64,000 nt of DNA from Kribbella caucasensis (GTDB taxonomy: Bacteria; Actinomycetota; Actinomycetes; Propionibacteriales; Kribbellaceae): assembly GCF_004361855.1 (NCBI RefSeq), contig NZ_SNWQ01000032.1, positions 16,267 through 80,266 on the forward strand. The letters run 5' to 3'. This document shows positions 49,585 through 57,605 of this stretch, one piece after another. Position numbers and translations under genes: made by a program. The notes under the pieces are model-generated. The model saw nothing but the letters and a program-made list of their open reading frames with translations, was not told the origin of the DNA and ran no database searches. Position 1 is the stretch's first letter, and every line of letters starts with the position of its first letter.

Positions 49585-50556
49585 ATGACGGTTGCTGGTC
49601 CTCGGACCCCGACCCTGCTCGAGGTCGAGGAGGTGGGGCTCGCCGGCGATCCGGGCGGCGGGCCCCCGACCTCGACCGGGCGGATCCTCGGCAAGCTGGC
49701 CCGGGACAAGGCCGCGCTGCTGTGCCTGGTGTTCCTGCTGATCGTGGTGCTGATGGCGGTCTTCGCGCCGCTGATCACCAAGCTCAGCGGCTGGGGCCCG
49801 GACGAGTTCGACTCGGGCGCGATCAACTCCGATCTCGGCGGTGTCCCGCACGGGTCGCTCGGTGGGATCAGCGGTGAGCACTGGTTCGGGGTCGAGCCGC
49901 AGAACGGCCGTGACCTGTTCGCCCGGATCGTGTACGGCGCGCGGGTGTCGATCACGATCGCGCTGTCGGCCACGGTGCTGACCGGGATCCTCGGGGTGGT
50001 GTTCGGCCTGCTCGCCGGGTTCTACCGCGGCTGGGTGGATCAGGCGATCTCAAGGGTGATGGACTTCCTGATGGCGTTCCCGGCGCTGATCTTCATGATC
50101 GCGATCCTGTCGTCGCTACCGGCCGGGAACCGCCCTGTCCTGCTGGTAGTGGTGATCAGCGCGTTCGGCTGGCCGTACCTCGCCCGGGTGATCCGCGGCC
50201 AGACGATGACGTTGGCGAACCGGGAGTTCGTCGAGGCCGCGCGGGCCTCGGGTGCGAAGAACGTGGCGCTGGTGTTCCGCGAGATCCTGCCGAATCTGCG
50301 CGGATCGATCATCGTGATGACGACGCTCTCCGTACCGGGTTATATCGGCACCGAGGCGGGTCTGTCGTTCCTCGGGGTCGGGGTGACGCCGCCGACCGCG
50401 TCCTGGGGGCAGATGATCTCGAGCTCGGTCAGCTGGTACTCGGTGGACCCGATGTTCTTCGCCATCCCCGGCACGTTCCTGTTCCTCACCGTGCTGTCGC
50501 TGACCGTGCTCGGCGACAAGATCCGCTCGGTGATCGACGCTGGAGAGGCCACATGA
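49585..50556 (+). CDS. DppC/OppC-type ABC permease
   Basis: Encodes 323 residues. A 35-residue cytoplasmic N-terminus is followed by one helix (AALLCLVFLLIVVLMAVFAPL), an outside loop with HWFGVEPQNGRDLFARIVYGARVS (the usual G-T-D-x-x-G-R-D-x-x-S-R-x-x-x-G-x-R-x-S region) and five more helices. The coupling loop is EAARASGAKNVALVFREILPN. All are features of DppC-type permeases. The order here, C before B, is the reverse of the common B-C order. Confidence 0.93.
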   Translation: MTVAGPRTPTLLEVEEVGLAGDPGGGPPTSTGRILGKLARDKAALLCLVFLLIVVLMAVFAPLITKLSGWGPDEFDSGAINSDLGGVPHGSLGGISGEHWFGVEPQNGRDLFARIVYGARVSITIALSATVLTGILGVVFGLLAGFYRGWVDQAISRVMDFLMAFPALIFMIAILSSLPAGNRPVLLVVVISAFGWPYLARVIRGQTMTLANREFVEAARASGAKNVALVFREILPNLRGSIIVMTTLSVPGYIGTEAGLSFLGVGVTPPTASWGQMISSSVSWYSVDPMFFAIPGTFLFLTVLSLTVLGDKIRSVIDAGEAT

Positions 50557-51536
50557 CCCGCTACGTGATCGGCCGGCTCGGCGGGGTGGTGGTGATCCTG
50601 CTGGCCGTCTGCCTGTTCACCTACCTGATCTTCTTCAAGCTGTCGCCGGACCCCGCGGTGATGATCTGCGGCAAGACCTGTACGCCGGATCGGATCGACT
50701 CGATCCGCGACGTGCTCGGGTTGAACCAGCCGCTGCTGACCCAGTTCTGGGAGTTCCTCCGTGGCATCGTCGCCGGCCGGGACTACGGCACGGTGCACTG
50801 CTCGGCGCCCTGTCTCGGGTACAGCTTCCAGACCAACGAGTCGGTGTGGAACATGCTCACCACTCGTCTCCCGGTCAGCATCACGGTCGCGGTCGGGGCC
50901 GCCGTACTGTGGCTGCTCGCCGGAGTCGCGGGCGGCCTGATCAGCGCGATCAAACAAGGTACGTGGTGGGACCGGAGTGCGATGGCGCTCGCGCTCACCG
51001 GGGTGAGTGTGCCGAACTACGTGCTCGCGCTGGTCCTGCAGTACGTGCTGGTGGTGAAGCTGCAGGTGCTGCCGTTCCCGGCCGCGCCCGCGTTCGCGGA
51101 CAACCCGGTGCTGTGGTTCGAGTCGTATCTGATGCCGTGGACCGTACTGGCGGTCGGCTACGCCTGCCTGTACGCGCGGTTGACCCGGGCGAACGTGATC
51201 GACACGCTGGCCGAGAACTTCCTCCGGACGGCGCGGGCCAAGGGGTTGAGCCGGCCGTTGATCCTCCGCCGGCACGCGTTGCGGCCCGCGCTGACCCCGA
51301 TCACGACGATCTTCGGGATGGACTTCGCCGGGCTGCTCGGCGGCGCGCTGATCACCGAGACCGTGTTCGGGCTGAACGGGATCGGCAAGCTGGCGGCCGA
51401 CTCGATCGCGAAGAACGACCAGCCGGTGATCATGGCCGTCACACTGCTCGCCGCGTTCTTCGTTGTCGTCGGCAACGTCGTGGTCGACCTCGTCTACACC
51501 GCGCTCGACCCGAGAGTGCGGGTGACCTCGTCATGA
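50553..51536 (+). CDS. DppB/OppB-type ABC permease
   Basis: Encodes 327 residues overlapping the previous gene by 4 bases. N-terminal helix YVIGRLGGVVVILLAVCLFTYLIFF, then LGLNQPLLTQFWEFLRGIVAGRDYG and LPVSITVAVGAAVLWLLAGVAGG are typical DppB segments; the coupling loop is RTARAKGLSRPLILRRHALRPALTPI and the end is TVFGLNGIGKL. Two cysteines in the first outside loop (MICGKTC) and another (VHCSAPCLGYSF) could form disulfides, which is not usual. Confidence 0.93.
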   Translation: MTRYVIGRLGGVVVILLAVCLFTYLIFFKLSPDPAVMICGKTCTPDRIDSIRDVLGLNQPLLTQFWEFLRGIVAGRDYGTVHCSAPCLGYSFQTNESVWNMLTTRLPVSITVAVGAAVLWLLAGVAGGLISAIKQGTWWDRSAMALALTGVSVPNYVLALVLQYVLVVKLQVLPFPAAPAFADNPVLWFESYLMPWTVLAVGYACLYARLTRANVIDTLAENFLRTARAKGLSRPLILRRHALRPALTPITTIFGMDFAGLLGGALITETVFGLNGIGKLAADSIAKNDQPVIMAVTLLAAFFVVVGNVVVDLVYTALDPRVRVTSS

Positions 51537-52336
51537 CCGACGAACTGTTCGTGGTGGAGGACCTCACGGTCACGTTGCCGACCAGTCGCGGGCCGGTCGA
51601 CGTGGTGAAGGACGTCTCCTTCACCGTCGGCCGGGACGACACGCTCGGCATCGTGGGCGAGTCTGGTTCCGGCAAGTCGATGACGGCGCTGGCCGTACTC
51701 GGTCTGCTGCCGCCCGGTGCGCGGACGTCAGGGAGTGTCCGGCTGGACGGCCGGGAGTTGCTCGGTCAGTCCGAGGGGGAGTTGCGGAGCGTTCGGGGCA
51801 ACGCGATCTCGATGGTGTTCCAGGATCCGTTGTCGTCGCTGAACCCTTATTACACAGTGGGTCTGCAGATCGAGGAGGGGTACCGCGCTCATCGGGGCGG
51901 CTCGAAACGTGCTGCCCGCCAGGTGGCGATCGAGGCGATGGAGCGGGTGCGGATTCCGGACGCCGCGCGCCGGGTCGACGACTATCCGCATCAGTTCTCC
52001 GGTGGTCAGCGGCAGCGCATCATGATCGCGATGGCGTTGTGCTGTTCGCCGTCGCTGCTGATCGCCGACGAGCCGACCACCGCACTCGATGTCACCGTGC
52101 AGGCCCAGATCCTGGAGTTGCTGGCCGAACTCCAGACCCAGACCGGTACCGGGTTGATCTTCATCACCCACGACCTGGCCGTGATCAGCTCGATCGCGCG
52201 CCGGGTGCTGGTGATGTGTGCGGGCGATCCGGTCGAGTACGGGACGGCCGAGCAGGTGTTCTCCGACCCGCGGCACGAGTACACCCGCACACTGCTGGAT
52301 GCGGTACCGCGGATCGACGACGAGGTGATGTTGTGA
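51533..52336 (+). CDS. DppD/OppD-type ABC ATPase
   Basis: Encodes 267 residues overlapping the permease by 4 bases. Walker A GESGSGKSMTALAVLG, Q-loop MVFQDPLSSLNPYYTVG, signature FSGGQRQRIMIAMAL, Walker B LLIADEPTTALD and FITHDLAVISSIARRV are intact. The length is shorter than typical 320-residue DppD proteins because the C-terminal iron-sulfur-like extension found in OppD/DppD ends early (only HEYTRTLLDAVPRIDDEVML remains). It pairs with the next ATPase. Confidence 0.93.
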   Translation: MTDELFVVEDLTVTLPTSRGPVDVVKDVSFTVGRDDTLGIVGESGSGKSMTALAVLGLLPPGARTSGSVRLDGRELLGQSEGELRSVRGNAISMVFQDPLSSLNPYYTVGLQIEEGYRAHRGGSKRAARQVAIEAMERVRIPDAARRVDDYPHQFSGGQRQRIMIAMALCCSPSLLIADEPTTALDVTVQAQILELLAELQTQTGTGLIFITHDLAVISSIARRVLVMCAGDPVEYGTAEQVFSDPRHEYTRTLLDAVPRIDDEVML

Positions 52337-53163
52337 CGCTGTTGCGGGTCCGGGATCTCTCCAAGCAGTTCGTGATTCGCGGGCAAGGTGGTCTGCTGGC
52401 GCGGAAGGCGTCGTTCACCGCGGTGGATCAGGTGAGCTTCGACGTCGCGCTCGGCGAGACGCTGGCGATCGTGGGGGAGTCGGGGAGTGGCAAGTCCACG
52501 ACCGCCCGGATCGCGGCCCGGTTGCTCGACCCGACGAGTGGTTCGGTGGAGTTCGAGGGCGAGGACATCAGTCGCGCCACCGGGAAGGACCTGGCCCGGT
52601 TCCGGAACGACGTACAGGTGGTGTTCCAGGATCCGTTCTCGTCGTTGAACCCGCGGTACACGGTGGAGCGGATCGTGACCGCGCCGCTGACGTACCAGGG
52701 GATCGCGCCGAAGGGCGGCCGGCGGGCGTTCACCCGGGAGCTGATGGAACGCGTCGGGCTGAACCCGGACCACTCGCAGCGGTACCCGGCCCAGTTCTCC
52801 GGCGGGCAGGCCCAGCGGATCGGGATCGCCCGGGCGCTCGCCGTGAACCCGAAACTGGTGATCTGCGACGAGGCGGTGTCCGCGCTGGACGTGTCGATCC
52901 AGGCGCAGGTGATCAAGTTGCTGATGCGGCTGCAGCGGGAGAGCGGGTTCAGCTATATCTTCATCGCGCACGACCTGGCCGTGGTCCGGCAGCTGTCGCA
53001 TCGGGTCGCGGTGATGAGTAAGGGCAGAATCGTGGAACTGGGTTCCCGCGACCAGGTGTTCGGCGAACCGCGGGACGAGTACACGAAGACGCTGCTGGCG
53101 GCGGTACCACGGATCAACCCGGAGTGGGACCGGCGCCGGCGTTTGAGTAAGGGGCGATCATGA
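52333..53163 (+). CDS. DppF/OppF-type ABC ATPase
   Basis: Encodes 276 residues from a GTG overlapping the previous stop by 4 bases. N-terminal LLRVRDLSKQFVIRGQGGLLARKASFTAVDQVSF is the DppF form with an insert before the core. Walker A GESGSGKSTTARIAARL, Q-loop VFQDPFSSLNPRYTV, signature FSGGQAQRIGIARAL, Walker B LVICDEAVSALD (Ala in place of the common Pro after Glu, as normal for this family) and FIAHDLAVVRQL are all intact. It forms the second ATP site of the importer. Confidence 0.93.
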   Translation: MTLLRVRDLSKQFVIRGQGGLLARKASFTAVDQVSFDVALGETLAIVGESGSGKSTTARIAARLLDPTSGSVEFEGEDISRATGKDLARFRNDVQVVFQDPFSSLNPRYTVERIVTAPLTYQGIAPKGGRRAFTRELMERVGLNPDHSQRYPAQFSGGQAQRIGIARALAVNPKLVICDEAVSALDVSIQAQVIKLLMRLQRESGFSYIFIAHDLAVVRQLSHRVAVMSKGRIVELGSRDQVFGEPRDEYTKTLLAAVPRINPEWDRRRRLSKGRS

Positions 53164-54446
53164 CCAGCTACACCATTCCCGGGATGCACGTCCGCGAGCA
53201 CTTTGTGGAGGTGCCGCTGGACTGGTTCGACGACACGAATCCGGCGCGCATCACGGTGTTCGCGCGCGAGCTCGTCGATCCACTGCGGAAGGACGAGGAG
53301 CTGCCCTGCCTGGTGTTCCTGCAGGGCGGTCCGGGTGGGAAGTCGCCGCGCCCGACCGAGCCGGCCGGGTGGATCGGGCAGGCGTTGAAGACGTACCGCG
53401 TGATCCTGCTCGACCAGCGCGGCACAGGACGCAGTACGCCGGTCAGCGGGCGGCTTATGTCGTCCTTCGCGACGGCATCTGAGGCGGCCGACTACCTCGC
53501 CTGCTTCCGGGCCAACTCGATCATCGCGGACGCGGAGCACTTGCGGCGGACGGTCTTCGGTGATCGTCCTTGGTCGACGTTGGGGCAGAGCTTCGGGGGA
53601 TTCCTGACGCTGACGTATCTGTCGCGGGCGCCGGAGGGGTTGACGGCTTGTTATGTCACTGGTGGGCTCGCGGGGGTGGATCCGTCCGCGGCCGAGGTGT
53701 ACCGGAGGACGTATCCGCGGGTGGCTGCGAAGAACCGGGAGTTCTACCGGCGGTATCCGTTCGAGGTCGAGCGGGTCGGGGCGATCGCGGATCGGCTGGC
53801 GGTGGGGGACGTGCGGTTGCCCGATGGGGATTTGCTGACGGTCCGGCGGCTGCAGACGCTGGGGATCGACTTCGGGATGAAGCCCGGGTACGAGCGGATG
53901 CACTGGCTGCTCGACGAGGCCTTCTCTGGGGACGAGTTGTCCGAGACCTTTCTCAGCCAGGTGATGGTGCGGTCGTCGTACAGTGACGGGCCGTTGTTCG
54001 CGGCGTTGCAGGAGAGCTGCTACGGATCCGGTGAGGGCGCGACCGACTGGGCGGCGGAGCGGGAGCGGTGGGCGCATCCGGAGTTCGCCGAGGAGGCGCG
54101 GCCGCTGCTGTTCACCGGGGAGATGATGTACCCCTGGATGTTCGAGGAGATCCGGGTACTACGCCCGTTCCGGGCCGCGGTGGAGCTGTTGGCCGCGCGG
54201 TCGTCGTGGAGCCCGTTGTACGACCTGGAGCGGCTGGCGGCGAACGAGGTGCCGGTCGCGGCCGCGGTGTACTTCGACGACATGTACGTCGACTCCGGGC
54301 TGCAACTGGACACGGCCGCGCGGGTGGGGAACCTGCAGGCCTGGGTCACGAACGAGTACGAGCACGACGGGATCCAGTCGGACCGGGTGTTCCAGCACCT
54401 GACCGACCTGGTCCGCGCGGTCGGCGGCGGCGTACGAGCGGCCTGA
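53160..54446 (+). CDS. S33-family alpha/beta-hydrolase, proline iminopeptidase-like
   Basis: Encodes 428 residues overlapping the ATPase by 4 bases. The S33 signature is clear: LVFLQGGPGGKSPRP (near 50-65), ILLDQRGTGRSTP (near 83-95) and the nucleophile elbow GQSFGGFLTL (near 142, Ser at 144). Acid and His residues are expected near VAAAVYFDDMYVD and NEYEHDG at the C-terminus. Members release N-terminal proline or other residues from peptides. There is no signal peptide, so it is cytoplasmic. Its place at the end of a peptide-type importer operon with GH127 suggests that it processes imported proline-rich peptides. Confidence 0.9.
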   Translation: MTSYTIPGMHVREHFVEVPLDWFDDTNPARITVFARELVDPLRKDEELPCLVFLQGGPGGKSPRPTEPAGWIGQALKTYRVILLDQRGTGRSTPVSGRLMSSFATASEAADYLACFRANSIIADAEHLRRTVFGDRPWSTLGQSFGGFLTLTYLSRAPEGLTACYVTGGLAGVDPSAAEVYRRTYPRVAAKNREFYRRYPFEVERVGAIADRLAVGDVRLPDGDLLTVRRLQTLGIDFGMKPGYERMHWLLDEAFSGDELSETFLSQVMVRSSYSDGPLFAALQESCYGSGEGATDWAAERERWAHPEFAEEARPLLFTGEMMYPWMFEEIRVLRPFRAAVELLAARSSWSPLYDLERLAANEVPVAAAVYFDDMYVDSGLQLDTAARVGNLQAWVTNEYEHDGIQSDRVFQHLTDLVRAVGGGVRAA

Positions 54447-54569
54447 TCGGGTCTGGTTCCGGAACCGTTGATCGGCAGGGCGTGCGCGGCCGGGCGGTGC
54501 CGGTGTATCAGAATGTGGGCGGGTGGACTGAGCTGTCTTAGGCGGCAAAACGGCGAGGGAGGTGACCGG

Positions 54570-55247
54570 ATGTCAGAGGCGATCGGGCCGTTGCCGAGTG
54601 TGCGGCGGCTCACGCAGCGGGAGAGCCTGCGGGACAGCGTGGCGAACGCGTTGCGGGCGGCGGTGATCTCCGGCGAGCTGAAGCCGGGTGAGGTCTACTC
54701 GGCGCCGACGCTCGGCGCGCGGTTCGGGGTGTCGGCGACGCCGGTCCGCGAGGCGATGCTCGACCTGGTCCGCGAAGGACTCGTGGTCTCACTGCGGAAC
54801 AAGGGTTTCCGGGTGACCGAGATGTCCGACGACGATCTCGACGACCTGGCCGCGCTCCGGCAGCTGATCGAGCCGCCGACCGTCCGGGACATCACGCCCG
54901 TCATCCCGGCCGAGGACTTCCCCCGGCTGCGGGCGCTGGCCGAGGACATCGTGGTCGCGGCCAAGGCCGGCAACCTGATCGACTACATCGAGGCCGACCG
55001 GGTCTTCCACGTCACGCTGCTCGCGTACAGCGGAAACCGCCGGCTGGTCGACGTCGTCTCCGACCTCCGCTCCAAGACCCGGCTGCTCGGCCTCAGCCCG
55101 CTGGTCGAGAGCGGCCGGCTGGTCCAGTCCGCCGACGAGCACCACGACCTGATGGACCTGATCGAATCCCGCGACGCCGAGGGCGCCGAGGCCCTGATGC
55201 GCCACCACATCGGCCACGTCCGGGGCCTCTGGTCAGGCCCCCAGTAG
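54570..55247 (+). CDS. GntR-family regulator with FCD domain
   Basis: Encodes 225 residues from ATG 54570 with GAGGGAGG upstream. The N-terminal winged helix is LRDSVANALRAAVISGELKPGEVYSAPTLGARFGVSATPVREAMLDLVREGLV; the C-terminal helical FCD domain has the metal-binding pattern DRVFHVTLLAYSGNRRL with His near the start and EHHDLMDLIESRDAEGAEALMRHHIGH at the end. FCD regulators respond to small organic acids or amino acids. It follows the importer-peptidase operon by 123 bases and is the best candidate to regulate it. A longer upstream frame is rejected because family proteins begin near RLTQRESLRD. Confidence 0.92.
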   Translation: MSEAIGPLPSVRRLTQRESLRDSVANALRAAVISGELKPGEVYSAPTLGARFGVSATPVREAMLDLVREGLVVSLRNKGFRVTEMSDDDLDDLAALRQLIEPPTVRDITPVIPAEDFPRLRALAEDIVVAAKAGNLIDYIEADRVFHVTLLAYSGNRRLVDVVSDLRSKTRLLGLSPLVESGRLVQSADEHHDLMDLIESRDAEGAEALMRHHIGHVRGLWSGPQ

Positions 55248-55249
55248 CG

Positions 55250-56230
55250 TCAGTTCAGCTTGAGGGTGGTTGCCGCGGTGGTGGCGGCCGCTTCGCCGTA
55301 CGCGGCGGCTAGGCGCTTGAGGAAGGCGGGGCGGTCGAGGGTGTACTCCTGGGTGCCGACGGTCTCGAGGACGGTGGTGGCCAGGGTGCAGCCGACCTGG
55401 GCGGCGGCTTCGTGGTCGAGGCCGGCCGCGCGGCCGGTCAGGTAGCCGGCCCGGAAGGCGTCGCCGCCGCCGGTCGGGTCGACCAGGCCGGGAGTCGGGA
55501 CCGCGGGGATCTTGGCGATGATGCCGTCGGCGGTCTCGATCACGACCCCGTCGCCGCCGTGCGTGGTGATCCGGACGCCGACCCGGTCGAGGATCTCGGC
55601 GTGGCTCCAGCCGGTCTTCTGCACCATCAGGCCGGACTCGTACTCGTTGCTGAACAGGTACGTCGCCCCGTCGATCAGCTGCCGGATCTGCTCACCCTCC
55701 ATCCGGGCAAGCTGCTGCGACGGGTCGGCCGCGACGGCGATCCCGTTCGCCTTGGCCAGCGCGGTGTGCCGGAGCATGCCGTCCGGGTCGTCGGCGCCGA
55801 TCAGGACCAGGTCGAACCCACCGGACGCGGCGTGGATCGCGCCGAGGTCGAGTTCGCGCGCTTCGGCCATCGCGCCGGTGTAGAAGGATGCGATCTGGTT
55901 CGCGTCCAGGTCCGTCGTACAGGTGAACCGGGCGGTGTGCACGTTCTCGCAGACGCGCACGTGGGAGACGTCCACGCCGGCCTCGGTGAGTGCCGCGCCG
56001 TACTCCGCGAAGTCGGCGCCGACCGAGCCGATCAGCAGCGACGGGTGGCCGAGCTGGGCCATGCCGTAGCAGATGTTCGCGCCGACCCCACCGCGGTGTA
56101 CAACCAGTTCGTCGACCAGGAACGACAGCGACACCTTGTGCATCTGCTCTTCGAGGAACTGGTCCTTGAACCGGCCCGGGAACGTCATCAGGATGTCGGT
56201 CGCGATCGATCCGGCGACGGCGATACGCAT
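55250..56230 (-). CDS. adoK: Adenosine kinase (PfkB family)
   Basis: Phosphorylates adenosine to AMP for nucleoside salvage. The 326-residue product closely follows the mycobacterial AdoK pattern: MRIAVAGSIATDILMTFPGR, HKVSLSFLVDELVVHRGGVGANICYG, ARFTCTTDLDANQIASFYTGAM, AADPSQQLARMEGEQIRQLI and VDPTGGGDAFRAGYLTGR with the catalytic Asp near 257. Start ATG 56230 is set by this alignment. It converges on the GntR gene with 2 bases between stops and is divergent from the O-methyltransferase gene. Other PfkB sugar kinases differ at the SLSF and CTTD segments, so the call is firm. Confidence 0.93.
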   Translation of the reverse strand: MRIAVAGSIATDILMTFPGRFKDQFLEEQMHKVSLSFLVDELVVHRGGVGANICYGMAQLGHPSLLIGSVGADFAEYGAALTEAGVDVSHVRVCENVHTARFTCTTDLDANQIASFYTGAMAEARELDLGAIHAASGGFDLVLIGADDPDGMLRHTALAKANGIAVAADPSQQLARMEGEQIRQLIDGATYLFSNEYESGLMVQKTGWSHAEILDRVGVRITTHGGDGVVIETADGIIAKIPAVPTPGLVDPTGGGDAFRAGYLTGRAAGLDHEAAAQVGCTLATTVLETVGTQEYTLDRPAFLKRLAAAYGEAAATTAATTLKLN

Positions 56231-56325
56231 GCGAAGGTCTCCTCGAAGGGGTGGCTGTCGAGCGGTTGGGCAACCAGTAGAGACTACAGGTGACCGGATC
56301 ACAACGCGGAGGGCGGCAGGACTCG

Positions 56326-56967
56326 ATGGGTAATCAGGTACTGGTAACAGACGAGCTGCACGACTACGTGGTCGGCCACAGCATGCCGCTGGACGAGATC
56401 GCGCTGGATCTCCGGGAAGAGACGCAGGGCCTCGGTCGCGCGGCCGTGATGCTGACCACGGCCGACCAGGCCGCGCTGCTGACCACGCTGACCCGGCTGA
56501 TCTCGGCCAGGCGCGCCGTCGAGATCGGCACCTTCACCGGCTTCTCCGCGCTGGCGATCTCCCGCGGCCTGCCGGACGACGGCGAGCTGATCTGCCTGGA
56601 CGTGAGCGAGGAGTGGACGTCGATCGCCCGCAAGTACTGGGAGCGGGCCGGCGTCGCGGACAAGATCGACCTGCGGATCGGGGACGCGCACGAGTCGGTC
56701 GCCAAGCTGGACGGCGAGTTCGACCTGGCGTTCGTGGATGCCGACAAGTCCGGCTACATCGAGTACTTCGAACGCCTGCTGCCGCTGATCCGCCCGAACG
56801 GGCTGTTGTTGTTCGACAACACGCTGGCGGGCGGCCGCGTGGTCGGCGTACACGAGGAAGACCCGGTGGACCGCAAGGAGTTCAACGCGCACATCGCCAA
56901 CGACGACCGGGTCGACGTGGTCATCCTCGGCATCGGCGACGGGTTGACCCTGGTCCGCAAGCGGTGA
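56326..56967 (+). CDS. Class I SAM-dependent O-methyltransferase (family 3)
   Basis: Encodes 213 residues. The O-methyltransferase family 3 order is present: LTTADQAALLTTLTRLISAR, SAM motif AVEIGTFTGFSALAISRGL, LICLDVSEEWTSIARKYW, then EFDLAFVDADKSGYIEYFERLLPLIRPNGLLLFDNTLAGG with the metal-binding Asp and Asn. It probably methylates a catechol-type or similar hydroxyl; the substrate is unknown. GGAGGG lies 12 bases before the ATG; a GTG at 56290 is an alternative start. It overlaps the ABC ATPase gene by 4 bases. Confidence 0.9.
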   Translation: MGNQVLVTDELHDYVVGHSMPLDEIALDLREETQGLGRAAVMLTTADQAALLTTLTRLISARRAVEIGTFTGFSALAISRGLPDDGELICLDVSEEWTSIARKYWERAGVADKIDLRIGDAHESVAKLDGEFDLAFVDADKSGYIEYFERLLPLIRPNGLLLFDNTLAGGRVVGVHEEDPVDRKEFNAHIANDDRVDVVILGIGDGLTLVRKR

Positions 56968-57605
56968 CGAAGCCCGCACCCCGGCTCGCGGTCGAGGGCC
57001 TGCGGCACCTGTACGCCGAACGCGCGGTGATCGAGGACCTGACGTTCACCCTCGGGGCCGGCCAGGCAATCGCCCTGGTCGGCCCGAACGGGTCCGGCAA
57101 GACCACCGTGCTGCGCTGCATCGTCGGATCGGCCGAGCCGGCGGCCGGGAAGATCCTGCTCGACGGGTTGCCGATCGACGAGCGCGCCGAGGTGGTCCGG
57201 CGCGACGTCGCGGCGCTGCTCGACGACCTCGACTTCTTCCCGGATCTGACGGCCGCCGAACACCTGGACCTGATGGCCCGGGCGCACGGCAACCCCGAGC
57301 CGGAGGATCTCGTCGACACCCTGCTCGACGACGTCGGCCTGCTCGCGGCCGCCGACCAGTTGCCGGGTTCGCTGTCGTCCGGCCAGCGGCGGCGGCTCGC
57401 GCTGGCGACCGCGTTGGTCCGGCCGCGGAAGCTGCTGGTTCTCGACGAACCCGAGGCACGGCTCGACACCGCGGGTGTGGCCTGGCTGTCCGAACGGCTG
57501 CAGGAGGAGAAGGCGGCCGGCACCTCGGTGCTGTTCGCGAGCCACGACCCGGAGCTGGTGGAGGCCGTGGCGGACGAATCCGTCGAACTCACCCCGCTGC
57601 CATGA
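56964..57605 (+). CDS. ABC transporter ATPase partner of the DUF6297 protein
   Basis: Encodes 213 residues from a GTG. Walker A ALVGPNGSGKTTVLRCIVG, signature SLSSGQRRRLALATALV (S-S-G in place of S-G-G), Walker B LLVLDEPEARLD and FASHDPELV are present. The form is that of small exporter-type ATPases. It overlaps the O-methyltransferase upstream and the membrane protein downstream by 4 bases each, so the three are coexpressed. Transport direction and substrate are unknown; export is inferred from the absence of a binding protein. Confidence 0.92.
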   Translation: MTKPAPRLAVEGLRHLYAERAVIEDLTFTLGAGQAIALVGPNGSGKTTVLRCIVGSAEPAAGKILLDGLPIDERAEVVRRDVAALLDDLDFFPDLTAAEHLDLMARAHGNPEPEDLVDTLLDDVGLLAAADQLPGSLSSGQRRRLALATALVRPRKLLVLDEPEARLDTAGVAWLSERLQEEKAAGTSVLFASHDPELVEAVADESVELTPLP

